From NCBI GenBank assembly GCA_030248225.1, contig JASANE010028715.1, positions 1 through 64,000 on the forward strand: a stretch of 64,000 bases of DNA. The letters are read 5' to 3'. Both the position numbers and the translations under genes were made by a program. The stretch is from Trileptium ribeirensis (lineage: Eukaryota; Nematoda; Enoplea; Enoplida; Thoracostomopsidae). The notes under the pieces were generated by a model, which saw only the letters and a list, made by a program, of their open reading frames with translations, was not told the DNA's origin and searched no databases. Positions 12,120 to 22,345 of the stretch are shown piece by piece; position 1 is the first letter of the stretch; the number at the start of each line of letters is the position of its first letter.

Positions 12120-13710
12120 ATGGGTCGAATAAATCGATGGATTTAGCAGATGCAAATTGAAAAATCTCAATGGCACCATTAGCGCAAACACCGGTGGATG
12201 GGGTCGTGTCCTTAGAAATATGCCTGGGGACGACCATAAAAGCGGACATATGGCAAGTTCGCCAATCATGAATGTATATTTAGAGATGTCTGGCGTCCTC
12301 CACAAAAATTAACCACGTTTATCAATTATGTATATATGTATATAGAGATATATTATGCCTGGGAACGGATATATGGGTCGATACCGAGAAATCTAGCACG
12401 TTGCTCATGCATGTATGTAGACATCAACTCATAGTAACCAGAATGCATACAACTGTACAATGGTTGCAAGATGTGCTATGTCCCCCCAAAATCTTTCGAT
12501 CGTACTGCGCCTCGTCCTCTTTTACGTTTGCGCCCTTGTGGCACCAAAAGAAAATGAAAGGAGGTACCACACAGCACTCCCTTCAGTGGCGATGTCTTTA
12601 CGTCATTGTTTAATACACGTATTACACACTTGCTACTTATCCATCCATGTAATATCTTTGAGCTTCTAATAAATAGAAAGCGAATCTTAGTGAGTGCTGA
12701 CTTATTTTTAATGGCCACGAGAAACCAACCAAACTATGCGGTACTATCTCACAGAGTCTATGACAGTGGTGCTGCTCACACACATATGGCCGTGTGTGCA
12801 TATAATGTTTATAGAACAGTATCCATAGCGTATGTGTGTTTTAGTTTTTAGTGGCTTGTCTGGCTTTGATGCCGCTTTTTGCTGCCGCGCTGCATAAAAG
12901 CTTCCTCGTCGTTTTATTTTTAACGCTGTTATATAATATTATGTGTATTTCGTTTTGTTACCGATAGTTCTACTTTGGCTTTGCTCGTTTATATTTCTAT
13001 ATATTTTTATTTAACAGCCCAAATGGCTGAGATATTGGGTATATGGGTAGCTACATACCTCAGTCAGTGTCTGGCAAATATATATCTAACAAATGTATTT
13101 ATAGGGCGGTTTATTGACTGTTTTTATATCTGGCGCTTATTGGTTTGCTTTATCTTGTTTTGATATAATGTTCATTAAACGCGTTCTACAAAGCATGTTT
13201 ACTAACTTTCGCAGAACACTGCTAGCCACTTTATAACAGAGATAGATAAAGGAGGTTAATATATTAAGACGGAAAGTAGGTAACTCCTCAAAAAGGGCGC
13301 AAACACGAAAAAAGTTTGGAGGGGAGATTGGGCGCAGTACGATTGAAAAAGTCTGGGGGGGGGTGCGGGACATAGTACTGCTTGCAACAGTTGTACGGTT
13401 CTTTGCATCCTGGTTACTATGAATTTATATATACATACACGCATGATCAACTTGCTATATTTCTAGGGGATCGACCTACATATCCGTCCCGAGACATATA
13501 TTACTGTATACATATATACATAATTTATTATCAAAAAGGCAAATTTTTGGAGTCACGAGACATATTTTTAAATATACATTCATGATTGTCCACCTTGTCA
13601 TATTTGTAGGAGACGACTTATATGGCTGTCCCTCCCGCACTCATATTTGTGGGAGGACGCGTCCCCCATTCCCACTCCTGGTGTTTGCACCCATGGTCCT
13701 CACCTCTTCT
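12120..13710. mobile_element. Foldback element with arms of about 400 bases
   Basis: The arm at about 12,120-12,560 pairs with its reverse complement at about 13,290-13,710. Anchors are the GCAAACACC blocks (12,185 with about 13,695), the AATCATGAATGTATATTTA block (12,266 with 13,585) and the TAGTAACCAG block (12,432 with 13,425). The middle (12,560-13,290) pairs poorly or not at all and has no coding sequence. A fragment of one arm, the GTTGCAAGATGT...TCGTACTG part, also occurs at 30,830-30,945, so the family is dispersed. Confidence 0.7.
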
Positions 13711-13954
13711 ATCTGTATATAGATTTATGTCATAATTTAAGAACGAATTTAGGTCAACCTGTTTTGAGTAACATTTGAAATTTTTCTCATTTTGGCATCA
13801 GCGGCTTAGCGTCAACATATTCAGGATTCAGACAAAGCAAGAATCTGGGGTATGAATTTAGTGATCCATTAATATAGGTGGGGTATAAGTCAATGGTCCA
13901 AGAAGCCGGGCGGTCTAAATGTGGTCATCCAAAAACATGGCGGAGGTAGTCATG

Positions 13955-13981
13955 TTTATGATCCACTTGGTGGATCATAAA
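13955..13981. repeat. Perfect 12-bp hairpin
   Basis: TTTATGATCCAC and its exact complement GTGGATCATAAA are separated by TTG. It stands alone between repeat elements and has no T-run after it, so it is not a simple terminator. Its role is unknown. Confidence 0.6.
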
Positions 13982-14899
13982 CCTGGGAATAAGGGCTAAA
14001 ACGTAAGAGTAGGTACCGCGGACGTTAATATGGAAAATCTGAAGTTTCACACTCTTCAGTAGAGCAGATCATTATCGAATCTTGGTATAATTTATGTAAC
14101 TATAGACTATAGATAAGGTTTAACATGGTATAAAAACTAAGGAAAAATTACGTACACAGCCAAAATTTGTGTTGCTTTGCAAATTATAGTAACTTTATCG
14201 CAGGAGCCTTTCGTCGCTTCGTGTTTACAAATAGACACTTCGGATGAGTTCTGGGTTTCATTGAAAACTTCAAACATTCGAGATAGAATTAGAAATCTAA
14301 GGATGTTAATACCTCGGCGTGTTTTCCTTTAAAATTAAAATTAAAATAAAAGTAAAATATGCCTACCTGGGAGTAAATATTTTTACTCAAAGTAAAAAAT
14401 TATTCCCGGGTAATTTTATTACTCTTATCTGTACACCCATTTAAGAATATAAAAGTTGAGGGTAAGGGTAGGATAAAAGTTTCTCGCAAGCAAAAATTAC
14501 CTGAGGTCGATTTTAAGAATATGGGCTCATATATTAAGCTATGGTATTTGACATCATTCTAATTATAACAGAGGTGGACTTGACGTGAATACCATAAAAC
14601 AAAAATATAAAATTTAACGGTGGGGCCCAGGCTAAGCTTAGGCTTAGTCTTAGAATTTGGCCTAAGGTTCACGTTATTCTCAGAGAGATAAAACATCCGA
14701 TAATTTCAGATAGAAACTCGACATAATACGTCAGGGGTAAATATGACACGATCCGAATTATTAAATTTTTAGTCTTTTATGGAGGTGGAATTGCTGACTG
14801 AACTGTAACCGTATAACAAAGCCACAAACTGATGACTCGGAGGCCTTTTCCATTAGCCCAGGCAGAAATTAGATAATTTTAAAGATATAGCAGCAAGTT

Positions 14900-15370
14900 T
14901 GGTACCATTCGACTCAACCAGATGATCTAGATTAGAGACAGTCCCATTTCGGGCTGTTTTATCACAGTTTTTCGATTTTTTAGGTTCCCTTGGTACCCAG
15001 AATTTTCGAAAAAATTTTCTTGGTAGATGCATGATTTTGTATCATTTGATCGCATTGATGAGCTGAGTCCAATCGTTCATGGATTAATGATTCAGGCTAA
15101 GGTTTAGTTTTACGCTTAGAATTTAACATAGATAAAAATAAATCCATTAACCCGTGAACCGACTCAGCAGATTTTACCATTATTTGACTCATCTCATCCA
15201 CGCGATTCAATCCATATTTAAAATTATACATATATCGAGAAAATTTTTTCTAAAATTTTGGATATCCAAAAGGAACCGTGGAAACCAAAAAAAAACGGTT
15301 AAAAATTGTCATAAAAGCGATTGAAATGCTGATTTCTGAACCAGCTCAACGGGATGAGTTGACTGATGCT
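14900..15370. mobile_element. Diverged foldback MITE
   Basis: Left-arm sequence (GATTTTTTAGGTTCC near 14,975, then CAGAATTTTCGAAAAAATTTTC and GCATTGATGAGCTGAGTCC) faces its complement at 15,185-15,320 (GACTCATCTCATCCACGCG, GAAAATTTTTTCTAAAATTTTGG, GGAACC). The A/T-rich arm core and the GACTCAG/CTCGTC centre resemble the families at 4710 and 9270, and it may be an older relative. It is non-coding. Confidence 0.55.
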
Positions 15371-15672
15371 AAAAGTATTATTATCTTCAGTATTGACCAA
15401 TTTGAACTGGGGTGGTAACTAAAGATTCGTGATCTGGTCCCTCACTGATATATGTTTATTGCATTACAGTATATACAAAAATTGCAGAATATTTGGAGTT
15501 AATTCTAATAGTCGTATCATAGTTCAATTTTCGAGCGGATGGCCGATATAAGCCATGTTGAGTTAAGACTCACCTAAAGCTAGACAACATCTACACTTAA
15601 GTCCATTTCCATTGCTCAGTATTACGACGATCACATATTTGTAATTCAATGATTCAATGATACGTGTACAAC

Positions 15673-16300
15673 AGCGTCACGCCTGATGGTGTTACTACAA
15701 ATGTTGCGCAATAGTTTTATGCCAACGGGGCCATCTTCTTCACTCTTGGTGTCGGCGAATGTTGAAACAGCTTCTACGACCAGCCACAACAGCAAGTACC
15801 ACTCGTCGCAGCATGTATGTATGTGTCGACCCAAGGCTGCGAACAACAATGATGTCGAGCATCATCCTTGTACATACCATCGTAGTATTGGTGATCATAG
15901 TAGTTCTTTGACAACAAGTTTTAGTAGCATATTTTTTGGGTTCAAATTTTGGAAATGTAAACAACAATCGCAACACAAGCAGCAGAATCAGACAATTCAC
16001 CCTGAGCAATCGACGCAAAATTATAATTGTTGCTCTACAACAAAACCGTCTTCAGAATGTAGCTGCCGCTTCGATCACGACAGTAGTAATCGTAGACGAC
16101 GAAATTATTGCTGCCGACACAGTAGCCGATGTCGCCAACAAGTGATCAAGCCACGATCAGATTCGTCGCTAACCAATCCGGGTGACATTAGCTCTGATAA
16201 TAATTGCAGCTGTGATGATTGCAGTTGCGATACATGTTTAAATACAACAACAAATGTCAATGAAATCGAATGTGACTTACGTCGACTTAAGGAAAATATT
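15673..16300 (+). CDS. Cys/His- and Ser/Asn-rich exon of a probable RING-finger gene
   Basis: An open frame with an in-frame ATG at 15,686 runs to a canonical donor (ATT|GTAAGC) at 16,301 in phase 0. The predicted 205 residues from that ATG are low in complexity: Ser, Asn, Gln and His runs, an aromatic patch (SSIFFGFKFWKCKQQ) and scattered Cys pairs such as SCDDCSCDTC near the end. The last residues, DLRRLKENI, lead in phase 0 into the exon at 24,534. An acceptor at 15,672 (ACAACAG|CG) would fit a first exon at 10,794 but has a weak pyrimidine tract, so the ATG at 15,686 could also be the start. The domain itself is not recognised; the link to the RING rests on strand, order and phase. Confidence 0.5.
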
Positions 16301-16424
16301 GTAAGCTTTTATTTTTACTCGATTTAGTTGTGTGAGTTTTCATGACCGTAGGAATGATTACCAAGCGACCATGATTGGTTAAATGACCTGATGTGATATA
16401 TATCAATCCTGTAGATAGTACAAT

Positions 16425-17300
16425 AGGGAATAACCGGAACCGAAATTTACCAGAACCGCAACCAACACCCGGACCGTCCATTTAAACCGCATCCGGAACC
16501 GGAACGTGGTCTTCGGAAGTTATATATAGTAAAACAGACGAAGGAGGAAATGAAGGCACTATGGATTTAAAATGTATTAAACATAACTTTTATATGAAAC
16601 TTAATGTATTGCAATGACATTATATTGCCACAATGAGAATTTGGAGAGGCTGAGCAAGCAAAAATATTTATTTATCGATCAAGATTTAGCGTTTTTAGAC
16701 TCTGAGCGGAAAATGCCTTCCGCTAGTACAGGTATGCGTAAAATGCGTCGAACTGAATGTTCTTATAACGCATGGAGCGTAGACTAAACAATTTTGCTCT
16801 GTCTCCAATCGCTCTGTCTCCAATCGCCTCCTTTTACTGGACATATATACTTTCATTACATTTTATTCCGTGGGAAGCTTGCAGTTATTGGTTTATGTGG
16901 TTCTAAAATAAAATAAAATTATATACTAATATTTTCTGATCGTTAGGCAGAGACATTGTTTATGCTAATTCTAGCATATACCGCAGATTTCTGAATGGAT
17001 AAATTGCTACAAGCATCGATCTAGCTTTGCTTTGTTAACAAACTCCTGCCGGATGACGATTAAAAATTCTTACTGAAATTGTGTTCTACTGAGGTTTCAC
17101 AGGGTAATTTTCTGCGTTGGCCTTTTCGTTTGTTTGAATGTGTTGGAACTTGATCATCGTGTATATAACGCATGATAGGACCACAGATGAAACAAAAAAT
17201 TCGGACAATTTTAAACAAAATTTTTGAACCGTAATTCCGGTTCCGGTATGGTTTTTGGCCTTTGCCGGAAGCGCAACCGAAACACGATTTTCGCCGGAAC
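16425..17300. repeat. CCGGAACC-rich dispersed repeat, copy 1 (split)
   Basis: The block begins GGGAATAACCGGAACCG and contains GTCCATTTAAACCG(C/G)ATCCGGAACC. It continues with ACTTAATGTATTG and GCGTAGACTAAAC, matching 21,800-22,345 over about 550 bases. Its distal part (16,970-17,300) is also the inverted partner of 18,430-18,740. The mariner remnant at 17,314-18,200 lies between these two, so it probably inserted into the loop of this foldback repeat. Confidence 0.65.
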
Positions 17301-17313
17301 CGGCACATACATA

Positions 17314-18200
17314 TACAGAGTGTCCCGTAAGTAACGCACCAGCATTAAAGTGACCCAGCACGCCAAATAACAAACATTTAAAAGCGTCTTGGTATGCACG
17401 TAGTCTTATATAATTTAGGTTTTTGATGAGTATCACTTACCCTAAGTGCGAACCTGGGCTACTCCAGGATCAATGCATTCTTCCAGTCGAAAACGCGCAC
17501 TTCAGCAGACTTTTCCAACTATATAAGGTCCAGAAGGGAGAGCTCTACTGATATAGGCTCTTTCAGGCACAACAGGGTTTGTGGTTTGCGTTTGCAAACC
17601 GTCTCCTTCAATACTCCCACAGAAAAAAGTCAGAAAGGAGGTCTTGGATCATGAGAACGAGCAGGTCATTCGGCAGGGTCTCTCGCTGTCCCAGGCAACA
17701 GTCAGTGAAGGTTTAGTCCAACCGACAGCGCACAGCCATCGCAAAACAAGGAGGCGCACCGTCCTGCATAAACTGAAGCCTGGAAATATTCGATAACTGT
17801 TGAATATTAAAATATTATCGAAAAAGAACGGCCCAAAAATCGACCAGACCACATGCCGAGCGATACTGTCATACTAGGGGCATTCATAAGGTGTTCTATA
17901 GTGTTATAATAGTTTTCTCAATAAACGCAATTATCCTGGTCAACGTGGCTGTGCTGTTGAAAATTGGTGTCATGGGATGATATGACTTCTTCAGCTAAGT
18001 CCGGATCATCGTCCAGCAGCTGTAGCCATTTTTTACAAAATTCTACCCTGCGGTCATGATCATCCTCATTCAGAGCATGAATTAAGGTTGGTCTAAAAAG
18101 TTTTAGAACCAGACTGTTAAGACTTCGGAATACCATCGATTTGCTGATGTCGTTTCAACAGCACGACGGCGAGTTGACTTTGTCGGACTATTGTTCAAAT
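17314..18200 (-). pseudogene. Degenerate Tc1/mariner-type transposase with one terminal repeat
   Basis: Read on the minus strand, a DDE transposase of the IS630-Tc1-mariner superfamily is recognisable in pieces. The approach to the first catalytic block is HALNEDDHDRRVEFCKKW near 18,080, with the first Asp region decayed (VISSHDT). Then come the second block MQDGAPPCFAMAV near 17,750 and the third region around 17,650, where the usual SPDLTPxDFFLWG reads only as a damaged ...SDFFLWE. The pieces lie in different frames, with stops between them. Downstream, ACAGAGTGTCCCGTAAGT at 17,316 looks like the terminal repeat beyond the C-terminus. The N-terminal DNA-binding half and the other end are missing. 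It cannot be active. Confidence 0.8.
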
Positions 18201-18429
18201 GATACGAAATATCTTCAGATGCTGTCGGTGGTATCCCTGTGCAACATAACTAAACTACGGAACCTGTTAGATCATACTTTTATTAACTGAAGCAATATTG
18301 TTATAATATGGGGGATGTGAAGACGAATGCCGGAAACGGCTATTTTGGTTAACAGTATACGTACAGTCTTACTGCAGTTATTCGATCAGTCAAATTAAGT
18401 TTAGTATCAGATATTTTGTTATACGTAGA

Positions 18430-18740
18430 TATCAGGGAGTAATTGGAATTCCGGTTGCGGTTCCGGCAAAGGACAAAAACCTTACTGGAACCGGAATTTC
18501 GGTTAAAAAATTTTGTTTGAAATTTTTCCACATTTATGCTTCATCCGTGGTCCAAACATATGTAATATAAATATGTATCTACAATGATCAAGTTCTAATA
18601 CAACCAAGCAAAAGAAAAGATTAACTCAGCAATTTGCCGCATGACATGTAAGTAGGGCACATAATTTCAGTAGGATGATGCTTGTAGTAGCTATTTTACA
18701 CATTCAGAAGTCTGCGGGGTATGTTACAAATAAACCTGTT
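18430..18740. repeat. Inverted partner of 16,970-17,300
   Basis: The reverse complement of this stretch follows 16,970-17,300 block by block: CCGCAGA(T/C)TTCTGAATG, CTACAAGCATC, GGAACTTGATCAT, GGACCAC(A/G)GATGAA, then CCGGTTCC. Together the two form a foldback with arms of about 300 bases that encloses the mariner remnant. Confidence 0.65.
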
Positions 18741-19750
18741 CAACTTGGTAATAGAGTATGGGTTACGTAGAAGTACTTAGAATATATGTTGGGCTAACAT
18801 AAATTGAGTCACGCACCAGCCAGTGCGCTTGTACACTCTGTAAATCAGCCTACATTGAAGTAAAGTAACGTTATCTGCAACGCAGCTAGAAACTGCGTTC
18901 TTGGCAGTGAACTGCATTTATTGAAACTATGCGAGCAGTATCACAGTTTGTCTCATTTATAGCATTCTGATTAGAAATTTATCATCATTGTTATCTTACT
19001 GACGTGCACTGGTTGCCGAACCCTAGCCTAAGCTAAGCAGTGTGTCTGACCACTGATTAGAAAATTACATTCTATCATTTTCTCTTAGAGCCAAATAAAC
19101 CAATAATTTCCAGTTTCCTACGAAACAACATGTAACAAACTAATAATGCCATCGCAATACATTAAGTTTAATGTAAAAGTAATTTTTGATACATTTTAAA
19201 CCCACTGTACCTGTTTTGCTATATGGGTCATTATCTCAATGGATGCGCCACTTTTGAAGCCAGAAATGAAACTTATAGTACTGGTTTGCATTGTGTACCA
19301 TCGAACAGCAAAATCTCTGAATTTCCTGAAAAAGTATTGATTACAAATTGAGATTTTCCTGTGAAAACTTCTACGCTACTTCAAAGTCTTGTGGAATAAA
19401 GGGTTTATTTAAACACAAAAACACAACAAAATGAGACGAATGTTACAAAATATATGTGAATATTGAGTTTTCTGCAGAGAGTGCAATCATATCCAGGGCG
19501 TTATACCCCAAAAGTCAGGATAAGCCGATTTCTCAACGACATACTATCAATTATAGTAGTAAATTTGCTAATTCTATACACATATGGTCGTGGAAGTTTC
19601 TGTATGCTTGGCAATTTTAATAGTTACGTATACGCTGCTTTTTTGGTACAAACATTCCTGTATGGTAGCAAATTATCGGGCAAAACCTTATGTGAATGCG
19701 TGAAACAAAGTCATTGCTCCTGAAAGGGTCAAGGCGGGTGGGGTATATAT
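18741..19750. other. Region with no gene seen
   Basis: No frame shows a recognisable domain and no repeat elsewhere in the window matches clearly. If the RING gene model is right, this is part of its large second intron. Confidence 0.4.
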
Positions 19751-19753
19751 CAA

Positions 19754-21673
19754 CACGGGGGAGGTACATGGTTAGTTGAGGGTTGGATACGTGCGTATAG
19801 AATGCCCCATGCCACCATAAAATTGTTGCCCGGTTCTTAGTATTTAACAATTAGAACAATTAACGCCCAATGTTTCCAAAGCACCTCGACTGTATGGGTG
19901 CGCAACTTAGTCCGGGAGGGGTACACATTTTAACACTAGTAACGCACATGTGTTTTAGATATTAATTAATGATTTAAAACAATTCCATGTTAGTCTGGAG
20001 TGTTTCTAGTAGTAATTTAACAACATATGGCGCTTTGGATCTAAGGAACAACAAGGTCGGAGGAGGTACATTGTTGGTCGGGAGGGGTACACATTCTGAA
20101 ACTAATTTCTCATAGCGCACTGACGGTGAATACATTATGCGCTCTCAAGTGTTGTGAAGGTATAACAACCCATTAATAGCGCAAGGTTCTGCATTTGCGG
20201 TCAGAAATAACATCGGAAAATCCATTCGATCGCATTTTTGGTTAATTAGTCGGTGTTTCCGCTTTGAAGATTCAACTATGCTCGTGTATTGGAGGCAATT
20301 TCTGGCCGCAACCGCAACTCGAAATGCATGCCCAATTGCAAACTTCGAAGTTCAGAAAATAATAGTTCAGTTTCAAAGTATATGCATGGTTGCTAAAATT
20401 CAAACGATATATACATAATCATTATCAAAATGTATGAAATAAGTTTTGTTTAGTGAACTGCGTAAAAAGGTTTTCGGCCATTTGGTATTGCTCGTCAGGA
20501 AGACGAATGGCACGGCCTGTTCCATGTGTTGTTATATTGGAAACTAGCATTAGAATGTCACTGTCCGGAACAGTAGCCCGCTCAAGAGTAGGATCAGCCG
20601 CCCTTTTCAGGTTGGGGCGACGATCGCCCCATTGAAAACACTCGACATATACTTGACATAAACCCTGTCCTTCCTTTGGCGTAAGCACTTCAACCACATA
20701 CCATGCGTTCTCATACACAACCGCTACTAAGTCCCCAGTGTTAGTATAAGCAGGTTGCAAAGTAACAGTTGGAGCGAGTGGTTTTGTTTTGACAGTTTTT
20801 GCTTTAACTAAGTCAAACGTAACGGATCGTTGTAGTGAATTAGGACAACATGCACCTGTGAGACAAATGTCGCATGCGCATGAAGTGGTACACCCTCGGA
20901 TCGCACTAGGATTGTCCTGTCCAACAGGTTTGATACACTAACTACTATAGGTCGGGTGGGGGTACATATTGCAGTCGGGATGGGTACATGTGTACTACAA
21001 AGCCTTTTGGCAACAGCAGATATTTTCAAGTATCCAGTATAATTATGCACTTGGGTAGTCCACAAACATAGGCAAACATGACTGTGATCGGTCCAATATT
21101 TCTGCTTGTTCGGGGAGGGGTACACAACCGCCCAAAATTTTCTTTTTTCATAAATTGCAGCACGATGCTCCCACCCATTACATAACGGCAGTATTTTTTG
21201 CAAAGATACTTGTGGCGGACTTCTAGAGTACAACGGACAAGGCCCTTTTGGGACAACTATATACCTGCTTTTTATATATCGAAATCATCTTGCTAGATTT
21301 AAGCCGAGTCGAGAGCGGTACACTCTACAGTAAGTCAGATGCTCCTCTCAGCCACATAAGGGCAACATTACGCAGCAAGATGAATTTTTCGGAAAGTGTA
21401 TATCAGTAATGTGGCAACATGATAAACACTTCCTTTGTGCAGTTATCTTACACAGCGATGAGGACCGCGCTGCTAAACTTAGACATATATTTTGGCATCA
21501 TTTTGGGCTTATCTATAAGAGTAGCTATAGCACAACGAAACAAGAAGATAGATAGAAATTTTCTTTAGTCTATATACAATGTTAAAACTGCTATCTGCTC
21601 AGCAATTAGAAGTTCCCCCACATGGTGTTTCTGTTAAGCACCCATATATTATTGAGGTGTGCCCCTCCCGACC
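19754..21673. repeat. Cluster of eight GTCGGGAGGGGTACA-like motifs
   Basis: The motif GTCGGGAGGGGTACA, with one to three changes per copy, occurs near 19,754, 19,911, 20,055, 20,076, 20,950, 20,974, 21,109 and, inverted, 21,655. Two close pairs are 21 to 24 bases apart. I see no such motif elsewhere in the window. The copies flank and partly overlap the protein-domain fragment at 20,425-20,937. They could be subterminal binding sites of a transposon; that is inference. Confidence 0.6.
20425..20937 (-). CDS. C-terminal domain fragment of an uncharacterised transposon-type protein
   Basis: The minus strand is open from 20,937 to the TGA at 20,425-20,427, 170 codons. It opens with a cysteine cluster (GCTTSCACDICLTGACC), followed by a basic linker and then a beta-rich segment (GDLVAVVYENAWYVVEVL) ending near LVSNITTHGTGRAIRLPD. 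This Cys cluster plus GDxVAVxYxxxWYxxxV layout is one I associate with the C-termini of uncharacterised, probably transposon-derived animal proteins; I cannot name the family. CTATAGTAGTTAG just upstream could be a splice acceptor. It is either one exon of a longer minus-strand gene or a fragment of a mobile element. There is no frameshift within it. Its position among the GGGGTACA motifs favours the mobile element. Confidence 0.5.
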   Translation of the reverse strand, partial: CIKPVGQDNPSAIRGCTTSCACDICLTGACCPNSLQRSVTFDLVKAKTVKTKPLAPTVTLQPAYTNTGDLVAVVYENAWYVVEVLTPKEGQGLCQVYVECFQWGDRRPNLKRAADPTLERATVPDSDILMLVSNITTHGTGRAIRLPDEQYQMAENLFTQFTKQNLFHTF

Positions 21674-21707
21674 CCAACATGATCTCAGATTTCAACCCAT
21701 ATATATA

Positions 21708-22345
21708 TATAAGTTTCGATGACCTGGTTCCGATTCCGGATCCGGTTTAAATGGACGGTTGCGGTTCCTGTAAATTTAGGTTCCGGTTATTCCCTGGTAG
21801 ATATCTATATGTTCGGCTCAGGGAATAACCGGAACCGACGTTTACCGAACCAGCAACCGGAACCGTCCATTTAAACCGGATCCGGAACCGGAACCTGGTC
21901 TTCGAAACTTATATGTAGTAAAATAGATGAAGAGTGAAATGAATACACAGTGGATTTGAACTGTAATAAATATAAATTTTACGCTAAACTTAATGTATTG
22001 TGATTTCATTATTGCCTCTCTGGAACTTTGATGAGACTGAGGAAGCTAATAATGTTTATCTGTACGTTAGTTTTGGACCCCCAGAGCAAAAAATTCCTAC
22101 CACTATACAGCGTAGCGTAAATCGCGACAAACTAAATATGCTCGTAACTAAATATGCTTTCATGAAGCGTAGATTAAACACTTTCGTTTTCACTGCCGAT
22201 TTCACATGTTTGTTCGCGTCGATCCTATTACATGTTAAGTCGGTCAGATCTGTTCGCGGTTATTATGCACAGAACAGTTCCGGGTTTGTAAAAGTCTCCT
22301 CCAAGCAGATATCTAACACATTACATCTAGCATATAAAATATAGT
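21708..22345. repeat. CCGGAACC-rich dispersed repeat, copy 2, with inverted stub
   Basis: From 21,815 the sequence repeats 16,425-16,990: GGGAATAACCGGAACCG, TCCATTTAAACCGGATCC, then the ACTTAATGTATTG and CATGAAGCGTAGATTAAAC blocks. Immediately before it, 21,708-21,806 is the reverse complement of its first 95 bases, making a tight head-to-head foldback. A 114-codon open frame over 22,000-22,344 lies within the repeat and has no recognisable motif, so I do not call it a gene. Confidence 0.65.

Larger units (their letters stand above)
10867..15672. other. Presumed intron or intergenic DNA rich in foldback repeats
   Basis: No frame here looks coding. The interval holds a dispersed AT-rich repeat (11,640-11,910), a foldback element (12,120-13,710), a perfect short hairpin (13,955-13,981) and a MITE (14,900-15,370). 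The remainder (10,900-11,640, 13,990-14,900) is simple A/T-rich sequence with nothing I can name, apart from a GGCTTAGGCTTAG-like patch at 14,635-14,665. Confidence 0.5.
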
